Of a stretch of DNA of 64,000 bases, positions 44,721 through 54,403 are shown piece by piece. Location: positions 1 through 64,000 of the forward strand of contig JBEKUY010000013.1 in assembly GCA_049514555.1 (NCBI GenBank), in the 5' to 3' direction. The DNA comes from JBEKUY01 sp049514555. Its GTDB lineage: Bacteria > Acidobacteriota > Terriglobia > Acidiferrales > UBA7541. Under the pieces are notes generated by a model. That model worked only from the letters and a program-made list of their open reading frames with translations, ran no database searches and was not told the DNA's origin. Numbering within the stretch: position 1 is the first letter of the stretch; every line of letters starts with the position of its first letter. The position numbers and the translations under genes are program-made.

Positions 44721-46731
44721 GAACGTCGCCCGGCGGGGCCGTCAAGCCGCGTTGTTCGCGCTGCTGGCAGTGGTGCTCGCACTCTGTCAAGCGCCACGCG
44801 CGGCCGCCGGCGATGCGCCTGGCTGGATGCACGCAGTGGTCAACGTGCCGCTGCCTGCACACGACGAGAAAACAGACGCAGTGTCGCTGTATTCGGAAGA
44901 TGTCCTGACCGTTCAGCCGAATGGGAAAATCAAGAGCCTGTCACGGCGCGCCTACAAGATCCTCCGGCCGGGTGGCCGCAACTACGGCACGGATCTCGAA
45001 AACTTCGATTCCGAAACGCGGATTACCAGTTTCCACGGGTGGTGCATTCCCACGCAAGGGAAGGACTACGAGGTAAAGGAGAAAGACGCACTCGAAACGT
45101 CACTCTTTGGCGTGGCCAATGGCGAGCTGGTCAGCGACCTGCGCACGAAGATCTTGCGGATACCTGCGTCCGATCCCGGCAACATCGTTGGATATGAGGT
45201 TGAACATGAAGACAGACCGTACGTCCTCCAGGACGAGTGGGTGTTCCAAGAGGCCGTGCCGGTCCGGGAAACTCACTACACACTGCAGCTTCCGCCAGGC
45301 TGGGAGTACAAAGCGGTCTGGCTGAACCATGCGGAGGTTGCACCTACGTCGCAGGGCGGAAATCAATGGCAGTGGCAATTGAGTGACATTCCTGCCGTCA
45401 AGCATGAAGATTCCATGCCGCCCTGGCGCGCAGTGGCCGGAGAGCTTGTTATCCGGCTGTTTCCGCCGGCGGGTGCTTCGCAAGGTAAATCCTTCGCGAA
45501 CTGGCACGATATGGGTTCCTGGTACGGCGATCTTTGGAAAAACCGGTATGAACCATCTCCAGAGATCAAGAGTAAAGTCGCAGAGTTGACTGCATCGATT
45601 TCGACTCCGGTCGAGAAAATGCGCCTGCTCGCCCGTTTCACTCAGCGTGATATCCGGTATGTAGCAATTGAATTGGGCATCGGGGGATGGCAGCCGCATT
45701 CCGCAGCCGATGTTTTCGCCCACCGATACGGCGACTGCAAGGACAAGAGCGCATTGCTCGCCACCATGCTTCGGGAGATGGGAATCGAATCGTATCATGT
45801 CGCGATCAATACGGATCGTGGCGCCGTTACGCCGGACGTGCCACCGCACCTGGGCATGTTTGACCACGCGATTCTGGCGATCCGGTTGCCGGAGGGGATC
45901 ACCGATCCTACGCTGATGGCTGTCAGGCAACACGACAAGCTCGGCCGGCTTTTGTTCTTCGATCCGACTGATGACTTGACACCTTTCGGACAGCTCCCTG
46001 GATACCTACAGAGCAGCTACGGCCTGTTGGTGACGCCGGACGGTGGTGAATTGCTCGAGTTACCGCGTTTGCCGCCGGCGATGAATGGAGTCGAACGCAC
46101 GGCCCACCTCGCGTTGAGTTCCTCGGGAACACTGAGCGGGAACGTGCAGGAAGTGCGCCTGGGCGCCAGCGCTGCGTGGCAGCGCGATGCCTTGCGCAGC
46201 GCCAGCACCGAGACCGACAAGATCAAACCGGTCGAGACGCTCCTGGCGAGCTCCCTGGCGTTCTTTCGTTTGACCGAGGCATCGGTGGGAAACCGCGAGC
46301 AGATCGATAAGCCCTTCATTTTCAATTACTCGATGGTCGCGGAAAACTACGCAAAGACGGCCGGCAATCTACTCCTGGTGCGTCCTCGGGTGATCGGGAT
46401 CGAGTCGAGCAGCCTCCTGGAAACCAAGGAACTACGCAAATATCCGGTGGTTTTCGAGGGACCGCAGCGCGATACCAATACTTACGAGATCACGCTGCCG
46501 CCGGGCTACGAGGTGGATGACCTGCCGCTGCCAATCAACGCGGATTATAGCTTTGCGAGTTACCGGAGTAAGACGGAGGTCAACGGCAACGTCCTGCGCT
46601 ACACGCGCACGTTCGAAGTGAAAGAGCTCGTCGTTCCCGTCAAGCAGATGGACGAGCTGAAGAAACTCTACCGCATCATCGCGGGCGATGAGCGCAACGT
46701 GGCTGTGCTGAAGCCCGCTGGCGTGAAGTAG
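44671..46731 (+). CDS. DUF3857 and transglutaminase-like protease/transglutaminase
   Basis: 686 residues, exported (hydrophobic signal near residues 25-45, ending AAA-GD). DUF3857 covers about 60-250. The transglutaminase core has an intact triad: Cys356 in RYGDCKDKSALL, His399 in MFDHAILAI and Asp431 in LLFFDPTDDLTPFG. A DUF3858-like C-terminal domain ends the protein. Predicted to hydrolyse or cross-link peptide amides in the periplasm; the substrate is unknown. The ATG has GAGGAG upstream and lies within the end of the previous gene, so the two are translationally coupled and probably act together. Confidence 0.9.
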   Translation: MKYRSFCSPAPGPRQIRNVARRGRQAALFALLAVVLALCQAPRAAAGDAPGWMHAVVNVPLPAHDEKTDAVSLYSEDVLTVQPNGKIKSLSRRAYKILRPGGRNYGTDLENFDSETRITSFHGWCIPTQGKDYEVKEKDALETSLFGVANGELVSDLRTKILRIPASDPGNIVGYEVEHEDRPYVLQDEWVFQEAVPVRETHYTLQLPPGWEYKAVWLNHAEVAPTSQGGNQWQWQLSDIPAVKHEDSMPPWRAVAGELVIRLFPPAGASQGKSFANWHDMGSWYGDLWKNRYEPSPEIKSKVAELTASISTPVEKMRLLARFTQRDIRYVAIELGIGGWQPHSAADVFAHRYGDCKDKSALLATMLREMGIESYHVAINTDRGAVTPDVPPHLGMFDHAILAIRLPEGITDPTLMAVRQHDKLGRLLFFDPTDDLTPFGQLPGYLQSSYGLLVTPDGGELLELPRLPPAMNGVERTAHLALSSSGTLSGNVQEVRLGASAAWQRDALRSASTETDKIKPVETLLASSLAFFRLTEASVGNREQIDKPFIFNYSMVAENYAKTAGNLLLVRPRVIGIESSSLLETKELRKYPVVFEGPQRDTNTYEITLPPGYEVDDLPLPINADYSFASYRSKTEVNGNVLRYTRTFEVKELVVPVKQMDELKKLYRIIAGDERNVAVLKPAGVK

Positions 46732-46735
46732 GGAT

Positions 46736-47386
46736 TCAAATCGCACGGGCCGTCAAGGGCGCCTGGGCCAGCGGCTTCCCTTGCCGCGGGCAAAGATAGA
46801 CGAGCGCCGAAGGCGGTGTGATGCTCGCGAGACGCATCCGCAGAGCGCGCGGCGCCAAGGCGTGCAACTCTTGCAACAACCGAACCGCCTCTTCATGGGT
46901 CAGCGTGCGGCGGTAGAGGTCGCCGCCGCGCGCGTGTGAGTAGCCGGCGTAGACAAGCGGAGCGACTCGGGCGGGTTGGAGAATGGCCCATGCGCTGCGC
47001 TTCCGCCGGAAACGCTTCCGATCCGCCTCGGCACGCGTCATCTCGAACCGGCGGGAGGCGGTTCCGCCACCGGTCTCGAGAGAGAGAGCGGCGCACTCTT
47101 CCACGCGAAACGGGCGAGAAGGATCGTCGTCCGGAAACGTGGCCAGCAGCGTAGTTAGTTCTTGCTCGTCGGACTCGAAGCCGGCCCACCAGTACCGATA
47201 GCCGTTGTAAGCCACTGTGCCGGCGCGAAGGATCTGCCGGACACGCGCAGTGTCTTTACCCGTTACGCGAATCACCATGTCGGCCAGTTCGCGGACGCGG
47301 AAGGACTGCTGGACCACCGGACGCAGGGAAACGTAGCCGGCTTCTTCTTCGGTATAGCGGATCGGGACGGTTTGCGGAAAGGCCAT
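46736..47386 (-). CDS. Conserved hypothetical protein, 216 residues
   Basis: The ATG at 47386 (MAFPQTVPIRYTEEEAGYVS) is preferred over the GTG at 47425. No signal peptide or membrane segment. The N-terminal half includes RVRELADMVIRVTGKDTARV and an ILRAGTVAYNGYRYWW motif reminiscent of small RNA-binding S4-like segments, but the match is too weak to name. The C-terminal part is basic (RKRFRRKRSAW). It ends 4 bp after the transglutaminase stop, convergently. The function is unknown. Confidence 0.65.
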   Translation of the reverse strand: MAFPQTVPIRYTEEEAGYVSLRPVVQQSFRVRELADMVIRVTGKDTARVRQILRAGTVAYNGYRYWWAGFESDEQELTTLLATFPDDDPSRPFRVEECAALSLETGGGTASRRFEMTRAEADRKRFRRKRSAWAILQPARVAPLVYAGYSHARGGDLYRRTLTHEEAVRLLQELHALAPRALRMRLASITPPSALVYLCPRQGKPLAQAPLTARAI

Positions 47387-47445
47387 GTGTAAAGCATAGC
47401 GCCGCCCGGGCACGCCCGGAGACAAATGCGCGGCAATCGTCCGGA

Positions 47446-47901
47446 TCAGCCGGCTTTCAAAAGCCGCTCGCGAACGCGGTCGCTCAGGGCCTTACCGTCC
47501 ACCCATTTTCCTTCCAGCGCGGCTTTGGCAGCCTTCACCACTGCCCCCATCTGCTTGGGGGAGTTTGCGCCCGTTTCGGCGATGGCGCGGGATACCGCCT
47601 CGTCCATTTCTGCATCGGTCGGCGCAGCAGGCAGGTAAGATTCGATGATGGCGAGTTCCTTCGTCTCTTTCTCGGCTAGATCCAGGCGGCCGCCACGAGT
47701 GAATTGCTCGATGGACTCGCGCCGCTGCTTCACGAGCGTTTGCAGAACCTGCAGCTCTTCGGCCGTTTCCAGGGGACGGATTTTCTCAATTTCCTTGTTC
47801 TTCAAGGCCGACTTCACCATGCGCAGGACGCTCAGGCGCAATTCGTCCTTGGTCTTCATGGCCGCGGTCAATTCTTTCTGGATCTGTTCGATGAAGCTCA
47901 T
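47446..47901 (-). CDS. GatB/YqeY domain-containing protein
   Basis: 151 residues; helical protein homologous to the tail domain of the GatB subunit of the tRNA-dependent amidotransferase. Family motifs are MKTKDELRLSVLRMVKSALKN, RRESIEQFTRGGR and AIIESYLP, with the C-terminal GAVVKAAKAALEGKWVDGKAL. YqeY is presumed to act on tRNA or aminoacyl-tRNA, but its role is not settled. GGAG before the ATG. It starts 59 bp after the neighbouring hypothetical gene on the same strand. Confidence 0.93.
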   Translation of the reverse strand: MSFIEQIQKELTAAMKTKDELRLSVLRMVKSALKNKEIEKIRPLETAEELQVLQTLVKQRRESIEQFTRGGRLDLAEKETKELAIIESYLPAAPTDAEMDEAVSRAIAETGANSPKQMGAVVKAAKAALEGKWVDGKALSDRVRERLLKAG

Positions 47902-48190
47902 GCTTTTCTCCGCGTGCAGCGACTATAGCACAGGCGGCGCAGTGGTCAGCAGGCACGGGCTGACCGACGTGCAGGGCGGACCGCCGCTTACTAATCGGAG
48001 CATACTTGAGGGCTGAGACCGCCAATACATGGTTGTTGATCTCTGCGACGGTTGCCGCTTGGTCTGGATTCAGGCGCGCGCAGAAAATACTCGACAATTT
48101 CAGGTGGCGAGAGGAATTCTCACCTCGCTTTTACTTCCGAGCAGTTAATCGCAGGCCGACCGGCTGGGGCGCCGATCCCTGTGAGCGCCG
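47902..48190. other. Intergenic spacer
   Basis: No gene is seen. It separates the YqeY gene promoter region from the 3' end of the TonB receptor, and I could not identify a terminator with a T-tract. Confidence 0.4.
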
Positions 48191-51187
48191 CTAAAAGCTA
48201 AACGAGAGTTGTAGATACACCAGCCGGCTCGCCGAGGTCGAAGAGAATGCTCCGCCAAAGAGCGCGTTCGATTTGCCGAAGAAAAGAGGCGGTTGAAGAG
48301 GTCCTGGGGTGTTGGCCGCAGGCGGATTCAGAACACCGGATGGAAGAGCGAGGTTTTCATAGTTGAAGATGTTGCGCGCGTTGATGCCGAGGGTCACGTT
48401 GTAGCGCCGGTTCGTGCCGCTTGAACCTCCAAACCCGCCTCCTTGAATCCCGAAACCACCGCGGCTGCCTCCACCACCTCCGCCACGTCCACCGCCGGGC
48501 CTCCCGCCGCCAGGGCCGCCGCCCTGACTGCCTCCTGGGTGCGAACTCTCCTTGCCGAATCCCCATGTCTTGCTCACCCGAAGATTCAAGCTGAAGTGGG
48601 CTGGCCCCGTCAGCGAATTGATGGGAACGATGGTCTCGCCGGGCTGGGGAAGGGTGTCGAAAGATCCGAACTTCGTGACCACCACATCCGCCGGATTCGA
48701 AAGTGGGCCCGCGAGTGCCGGGCGCTGATTGAATTGCGAGCTGCCGATCAAGTCCCGGCTGATGGTGATGCTGTACGGCGCGCCGGAAGAAGCAAGCAGA
48801 AAGGGGTAAAGCGAAATACCGCGCCACAGATTGACGGAACCACCCACGAACACGCGCTGCCGGATGTCGAACGATGCCCGTCCGTAATCTTCCAGCAGGT
48901 TGAACGGATTCGAAGGGAAACTCGTTGGGCCGGCCGTGTCGCTCTTCGCGTAATTCAGAACGTAATAGCCGCGCAGAGAAATCCGCGATCCCGCGTGGTA
49001 ATTGACCTGTACGAACATCTGGTTCTGCCGGTAGATCGCTTCGGATTGAAACTCGTACACGTTCCCAATGTTGCCGAGTGGGTAGCCCGGATTCGACGGA
49101 AAAGTCCCGGGCAGCGGCGCGTTGATGTTGTTGCTCAGCAATTGATCGAACCCACGCGAGTTGAGATAGGACACCGAGAGGCTCGTGCTCTTCGATACCT
49201 GGCGCTCCAGAGTGACGGCTGTCTGCAGTACGCCGGGGGCGTGGAGTCGCGGCTGGATCTGATAGGTGGTCGGCAGAATCGGCACGCTCGGGCAACTTGC
49301 CTGGATCGTCTGCTGAATCTGAGCAAACGTCAGAGTGCTCTGGCTGAACAAACAGGGCGAGGCGATCACGAATTGCTCTTGGTTGAGCCCGTTCAACCGC
49401 TCGGCCTGAAGCACCAGATTCTCCGTGAAGCGATCGTAGAAAAGCCCCGAGCCCGCGCGCAACACTGTCTTCGGCGCCGTTTTCGCGCGGCCAATCCCCC
49501 ACGCGATCGCCACGCGCGGCGCCCAATCCGCGTGGTCGGGAATATCGGTTTGCTGTTCGAGACGCAAGCCGCCGCTGACAGTGATATTCGGGCGCACCCG
49601 CCAGTCGTCCTGCACGTACCACCCAGAATCGAAGAAGGAAACGCGCGTGGTCGATAGGCCCGTCACCGGATTGACCGCGGCGATTGGCGCGGTGATGGTC
49701 AATTGAGTCGGTCCGCCGCCTTCCGCCTGAATCTGCGAAAAAGGGAGTCCCGCTGCCTGGCCTTCCACGGTGGTCTGATAGGCCCCGATCGAGGAAAAGC
49801 TATAGGCGCCATTGAAAGCCGCGTTCGAGTTGTTCGTGTCGACGGTTTGGCGCAACCGCACGCCGAACTTCACCGTGTGCTTGCCCCGTACCCATTGCGT
49901 GTAATTCTGGAGTTCGTAGTGATTCGCGTCGTCCAGCATGTTCTGTCCGATGTTCCCGCCTCCGGTGAACGATCCGAACACGTTGACCGTCGGCTGCGGG
50001 TTCAGCGCAACCTGGTTGCTCGAGCCGCGCAAGTATTGGAAATGCGTTTCGTTGACGACGCTCGTACCGAACACTTGCGTGTCGGTTACCTGTGCGGTCT
50101 GTTCCGTGCTGAAAACGTTATAGGCCTGCGTGGGAAGCGCAAAGGCGGATGAGAATCCCAGGTTTTCTTGATTGTCGCGGTAATACTGATACCGAACGCT
50201 CAGCGTGTTGTTTTTGCTCACCTGGTAATCGAGCCGGGGGCCCAGATTGAGGCGCGTGCGCGGCTGCGGCACCGAACTGGTGAATGGGATCGGGTTGAAA
50301 TTGGGGTCCAGAGTCTGCGCGTCGATCACCGCCACGTCATTGATGTCGCGATATTGCCCGCCGAAAAAGAACGACGCTTTCTTGCCGAGCGGTCCGCCCA
50401 CACTCCCGTTGAACATCGTTGAGTCGTAGGAAGGCTCCGTGCCGTGTGCAAACGGGTTTTGGGAGTTGAACGCGGAGTCGTTCCCCTGTACCTGCACGTT
50501 GCCGTGCCACTGGTCGGTTCCCGGCTTGGTGAAAACCTCGATCCGGCCATAGCCGAGCTTGTCATACTCCGAGGAAAACGGGTTCTGATTGATGCGAATT
50601 TCGCGGATCGCCGATTTCGGAGGCAGCTGCCCGGCGGTAAATCCATCAATGTAGATCTGGCCCCCATTGGGTCCGGCCGAAGGTCCCGCGAGCGCCTCCA
50701 AATCGCTCTGCAATTCATCGGGGTCGTCGGAAAGCGCCTTGAGGTCTTCCTGCTTCAGGACGATTGCTCCGACGTTGTTTTCGGGATTGACATCCACGGT
50801 GGGCGACTCCGCTTCCACGACAACTTTCTGCTGCTGCTCCTCGATCGCGAGCTTCACGTCGAGCTTTTGCGCCTGATCTGCCGCGATCGTCACTTCGTTC
50901 GCTTCGAAGATCGCAAAGCCTTTGGCACGCACCTGCACGTCGTACGTTCCGGCAGCCAGATTCTTGAACTCGTAGACACCGTCCCGATTTGAAGTGCCGG
51001 TCGTCAATTCACCGCTCGCCGATTTGACCAGCACCGACGCGCCCGGCACCGCTCCGCCCGAAGGATCCGTGACTTGGCCACGAAGCGTGCCCGTGGAGGA
51101 TTGCGCCCAAGACCGAACCGGAAAAATCAGCGCGGCAAACAACAGCGGCAGAAACCAGCACTTTGTATAAAGGACCTGAAATGACAT
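48191..51187 (-). CDS. Oar-like TonB-dependent receptor with carboxypeptidase-regulatory domain
   Basis: 998 residues, outer membrane. Signal peptide (FLPLLFAALIFPVRSWAQ), then a CarboxypepD_reg-like domain (TLRGQVTDPSGGAVPGASV, DGVYEFKNLAAGTYDV) near 35-115, a plug domain (IYIDGFTAGQLPPKSAIREI) near 130-230, and a long beta-barrel ending in LVYLQLSFSF. A low-complexity Gly-rich block of about 35 residues lies near residue 880-915, just before the last strands. This architecture is the acidobacterial Oar type, thought to take up oligosaccharides or peptides. AGGAG precedes the ATG. It is downstream of the DUF5666-like gene, 43 bp away, on the same strand. Confidence 0.94.
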   Translation of the reverse strand: MSFQVLYTKCWFLPLLFAALIFPVRSWAQSSTGTLRGQVTDPSGGAVPGASVLVKSASGELTTGTSNRDGVYEFKNLAAGTYDVQVRAKGFAIFEANEVTIAADQAQKLDVKLAIEEQQQKVVVEAESPTVDVNPENNVGAIVLKQEDLKALSDDPDELQSDLEALAGPSAGPNGGQIYIDGFTAGQLPPKSAIREIRINQNPFSSEYDKLGYGRIEVFTKPGTDQWHGNVQVQGNDSAFNSQNPFAHGTEPSYDSTMFNGSVGGPLGKKASFFFGGQYRDINDVAVIDAQTLDPNFNPIPFTSSVPQPRTRLNLGPRLDYQVSKNNTLSVRYQYYRDNQENLGFSSAFALPTQAYNVFSTEQTAQVTDTQVFGTSVVNETHFQYLRGSSNQVALNPQPTVNVFGSFTGGGNIGQNMLDDANHYELQNYTQWVRGKHTVKFGVRLRQTVDTNNSNAAFNGAYSFSSIGAYQTTVEGQAAGLPFSQIQAEGGGPTQLTITAPIAAVNPVTGLSTTRVSFFDSGWYVQDDWRVRPNITVSGGLRLEQQTDIPDHADWAPRVAIAWGIGRAKTAPKTVLRAGSGLFYDRFTENLVLQAERLNGLNQEQFVIASPCLFSQSTLTFAQIQQTIQASCPSVPILPTTYQIQPRLHAPGVLQTAVTLERQVSKSTSLSVSYLNSRGFDQLLSNNINAPLPGTFPSNPGYPLGNIGNVYEFQSEAIYRQNQMFVQVNYHAGSRISLRGYYVLNYAKSDTAGPTSFPSNPFNLLEDYGRASFDIRQRVFVGGSVNLWRGISLYPFLLASSGAPYSITISRDLIGSSQFNQRPALAGPLSNPADVVVTKFGSFDTLPQPGETIVPINSLTGPAHFSLNLRVSKTWGFGKESSHPGGSQGGGPGGGRPGGGRGGGGGGSRGGFGIQGGGFGGSSGTNRRYNVTLGINARNIFNYENLALPSGVLNPPAANTPGPLQPPLFFGKSNALFGGAFSSTSASRLVYLQLSFSF

Positions 51188-51230
51188 TCCATCTCCTGGA
51201 AAATAGGAAAGCCTGCGAAGACCTCTCGTT

Positions 51231-52469
51231 TTATGGGTTGGCGTCGGCTCCTGCCTCGGCGCTTCCGCCTCCCAGAGCCCACGGCGAAAGCGTCATCGCC
51301 TGCGTTCCTTGCGGCGAAACCGTCAGGATAGGCTCCACGCCGGCGAGCAACGTGATCGCGGTCACTTGGCCGGAAGCGCCCCCTTCGGTAGAAACGATCA
51401 TCACGGCGTCGCCTTTCTGCAAATCGGCGAGCGCTGCCCGCGGCATGCGGTTCAGAACTTGCTGAAGATCGGGACCTCCACCCGGGCGCGGCCCTCCGGC
51501 GCCGCCCGAATTCGGCGCTGCAGGTGCTTGCGCCTGGCCAGCCGCAGCGGCGTTGCCGCCTGGCGTTCCGGCCGCTTCGCCCGCCGCCGCTTTCAGCCGC
51601 ATCGCAATCCGTTGCGCCATCTCCGGCGGCAATTTGCGGACCTGCGATTCAGCCGAAATCTTCACCACCGTGGACTGTTTCCTAATTGCGTCCATCACCG
51701 TGACGGTGTTTCGAGCGACATCGATCGACGAAATCGTTCCGGCAATATTTCGAAACGAGCCGTTGACAATTTCTTCCGCCGCAAAGCCCTTCCCGTTGGC
51801 GCTGCGGCTTCCGCGGGCGCGGAGCTGGTCGCCGGGCCGGATCGCGTCGAGTGTGCTGGGCTTCGCGTCGTCGAATTTCACCGAGTCAGGCGCGTACCGG
51901 CGAATGACCGTGTCTTTCGTGGTGTGCACGGCCACGTTCGTCGCCGTCGCACCCAAGCCAATGCTGATCGTGACGATTCCCGCCGCCGGATCGACCGCGC
52001 TCACCAGCCCGCCGATCCCGCGCCACTGCCAGTCTTCCCGCTCATGCTGCTGCTTGGCCTCGAGGTCCACGTGCTTCATGGCGATGACGCCCGCGGCCGT
52101 GAACGTCTTCCCGTCGGCCGATGGCTGTCCGCGTACCAGAATGCGGTCGCCCACCTGAAGGTCCTTGAACGGCAACACGGTCGCGCCCTTCAGGTCCTTC
52201 TGCCCCGGCTCGACGCGCACGATCCGCGTGGTCTCCTCTACGACGACGTCGATCTCTCCGCCCACATCTGTCGTCAGCCTGATTGTGTCGCCCTTGATCG
52301 CCTTGATCGTGCCAAGCTGGCGCGCTGGAGCCTGCGCCGCCTGTATTGTTGGCGCCTGCGAGAAAGCCGGAACGCTCCCGGCGATTGCACCCTCGGGCAG
52401 AATTGCGAAGGCCACGAGCGCAGTCACTGCAAGCAGGCAAGAAGCTCTTTTCGAGATTTCGCTCGGCAT
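51231..52469 (-). CDS. DUF5666-like exported protein
   Basis: 412 residues from the ATG at 52469; GGAGGAGG lies upstream. Signal peptide (ISKRASCLLAVTALVAFAIL). Three or four repeated beta modules of the DUF5666 kind follow (LGTIKAIKGDTIRLTTDVGG, GGLVSAVDPAAGIVTISIG, AGTISSIDVARNTVTVMDA), each with a VGDRILVRG- or GDQLRARG-type motif. A Pro/Gly/Ala-rich linker precedes the last conserved part (ADLQKGDAVMIVSTEG). It is probably periplasmic or surface-bound and co-transcribed with the TonB receptor. The function is unknown. Confidence 0.83.
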   Translation of the reverse strand: MPSEISKRASCLLAVTALVAFAILPEGAIAGSVPAFSQAPTIQAAQAPARQLGTIKAIKGDTIRLTTDVGGEIDVVVEETTRIVRVEPGQKDLKGATVLPFKDLQVGDRILVRGQPSADGKTFTAAGVIAMKHVDLEAKQQHEREDWQWRGIGGLVSAVDPAAGIVTISIGLGATATNVAVHTTKDTVIRRYAPDSVKFDDAKPSTLDAIRPGDQLRARGSRSANGKGFAAEEIVNGSFRNIAGTISSIDVARNTVTVMDAIRKQSTVVKISAESQVRKLPPEMAQRIAMRLKAAAGEAAGTPGGNAAAAGQAQAPAAPNSGGAGGPRPGGGPDLQQVLNRMPRAALADLQKGDAVMIVSTEGGASGQVTAITLLAGVEPILTVSPQGTQAMTLSPWALGGGSAEAGADANP

Positions 52470-52553
52470 GCTCCCTGACCTCCTCCGACGCTTTGAAATC
52501 ATACGGCTCGCGCTGCGGAGAACGTTCTCCGCTTCACTTGGGTCACGATACAC

Positions 52554-52840
52554 ATTAGACGTACCAGATGCACCGTTCCGTTGCGTCGTTCTTCTGGGGG
52601 ACAGCAGCTAGAAAGCGCTGCTCGGGCTTTCAGGCAGTCCACCGCGTCGATTCCCAACGCGGAAGAAAGAGAGTCAGACGAACGGTTTGTCAGGCGCCGG
52701 GGCGATGCGAGGGAGCCCGAGCTTGGTAGCGGTTGTCCCTACCAGGAACTCCGTTTTCACTGAACTGGTTGAAGTTAGGCAGCCGTCGCTGTAGCTTTTC
52801 GGCGATACGGTCACGATCATTCCCGCGCTGTTCTCTTCAG
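52554..52840. other. Intergenic spacer before the IS remnant
   Basis: No gene or clear signal is seen between the DUF5666-like gene and the transposase fragment. Confidence 0.4.
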
Positions 52841-52849
52841 CTTGGCAAG

Positions 52850-53160
52850 CCTCTCGAACTCGAACAGCGCTTCAAGCTGAGATTCTTGCCCTTGACATCA
52901 GCTCTTGGTTCTCCAACGCTCCAGCCGTGGCCATCGGCTGCGTTTGAGTTGCGCTGATCGATTCCTATAGGTATGGCTCTCACGATTGTGGACCGGCTGG
53001 CGATCGGCATTGGTCATCGTCAAGCCCGAGACTGCCATCGCCTGGCATCGAAATGGATTCCGACTGTACTGGAAGTGGAAGAGTCGCCATCCGTTGGGCC
53101 GACCCTGCATATCGCGCGAGGTTGTCGGTCTAATCCGCAAAATGAGCCTAGCCAATCCCC
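52850..53160 (+). pseudogene. Broken IS transposase (integrase-type, IS3/IS481-like)
   Basis: Pieces of one transposase are readable across two frames. Frame one gives TALQAEILALD, then after a one-base loss near 52893 the frame gives HQLLVLQRSSRGHRLRL, a stop at 52968-52970, VWLSRLWTGWRSALVIVKPE, TAIAWHRNGFRLYWKWKSRH and REVVGLIRKMSLANP. The expected remainder (the DDE catalytic core) is absent; the sequence ends against the MFS gene. Frameshift, stop and truncation show a dead copy. No terminal inverted repeats were found. Confidence 0.72.
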
Positions 53161-53176
53161 GCTCGATGATCCGTAT

Positions 53177-54403
53177 TCAGGCGACAGCGGCAGCTTGTGG
53201 TATCGCGCGGTGCAACAGCGCGGACAACAAGAGCATAATTGCGGCGGCGGCCACGACGAACAAGAAGCCCGCACGAAGACTTCCCAGACGCACGGAAGCC
53301 GCCCCGACCAGCCACGGTAGGATGGCTCCCCCGCAATAGGCAGCAGCGAATGGGAGCGCGCGCAGACCCGCGGACGATTCGTCCACCGAGTGTGACACCC
53401 AGGCGAGGAGCGTGGGGAAGATTGCAGAACAGCCGAACCCGGCGATGGCAATCGCCAAGGCCAGGATAGCCGTCTGGCGCGCAACCAGGAGAATCAGTGA
53501 GCTGCAGAGCACGAGCGACATACACGAGAAAATGACGCGCTTTTCCGAGACGCGCCGCAAGAGCGCGGTAGCAGAGGCGCGGCCGATGAACATCGTCCCC
53601 CAAAAGAAGGAAGGCATCAGCGCGACAGTGGTCGCCGGCGCCTTCGCGATCTCGCTGGCAAACGATGCTGCCCATCCGCCGAAGGAACTTTCCGCGCCAA
53701 CTTCTAGGAAGAAGAGTGCGCCAAAGCAGCCCAGCACGAGTACGAGCGAACGCGATGCGCGCGGTCGTTCCATTTTTGTGGAAGGCGTATCCCCCAAGGG
53801 GACGGAAGGGCGTCGAAGACTCACAAAAAGGACTGCAAGGAAAACGAGCGTCGCACCAAAGAGCAGAAAAAAGAGGTTCAGGTTGTGCAGACGTTCGGCG
53901 AAGGCAACGAGGAACGGGCAACCCACAGCTCCAAATCCCCAGGTGAAGTTCAACAGGTTGAGCCGTCCGGCCCGCTCGACGGGGCTCTCCATCGCAATCG
54001 CCAGATTGCTGGCTGGGGTCACCAAGCCGTTCGCGAAGCCGGCGGCGAAGATGCCGAGCTGCGCCATGCGCAATTCGGGGCTCCTGAGCAGAATCATTCC
54101 CGTTCCCATCAGGGCGTAACCTATCGCGAGCGGGAACCGATAGCTGTAGCGCCGTGGGAGGAGACTGAATGCTCCGACGCCCAAGAGCGCTCCCGTAAAC
54201 TGCGCCGCAAAGAAGAGGCCGGCCTGGGAACCGTTGAGAGACCAACGCGCAGTCAGCACCGGCAAGATGGGACCGAGGAGAACGGTGAAAGCGCCAGCCG
54301 CCACGAAACCGGCGAAGACCGCGCGGCGGAAGGCAGTGACATTCGCGGGGAGCGCTTCGCTCACGCTAGAAGACTCAAATTCCCGGCCAAGCGTTTCAAG
54401 CAC
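53177..54403 (-). CDS. MFS transporter
   Basis: 408 residues with 12 hydrophobic segments; helix 1 is AVFAGFVAAGAFTVLLGPILPV and the end is FLFVVAAAAIMLLLSALLHRA. The central motif LNLLNFTWGFGAVGCPF and ARWSLNGSQAGLFFAAQF are typical of FucP/YfkF-like or sugar/cation MFS groups, but no substrate can be assigned. The GTG at 54403 was taken; a GTG at 54364 with a weak GAG is possible. The 3' end abuts the IS remnant, which may mark an old insertion. Confidence 0.82.
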   Translation of the reverse strand: MLETLGREFESSSVSEALPANVTAFRRAVFAGFVAAGAFTVLLGPILPVLTARWSLNGSQAGLFFAAQFTGALLGVGAFSLLPRRYSYRFPLAIGYALMGTGMILLRSPELRMAQLGIFAAGFANGLVTPASNLAIAMESPVERAGRLNLLNFTWGFGAVGCPFLVAFAERLHNLNLFFLLFGATLVFLAVLFVSLRRPSVPLGDTPSTKMERPRASRSLVLVLGCFGALFFLEVGAESSFGGWAASFASEIAKAPATTVALMPSFFWGTMFIGRASATALLRRVSEKRVIFSCMSLVLCSSLILLVARQTAILALAIAIAGFGCSAIFPTLLAWVSHSVDESSAGLRALPFAAAYCGGAILPWLVGAASVRLGSLRAGFLFVVAAAAIMLLLSALLHRAIPQAAAVA

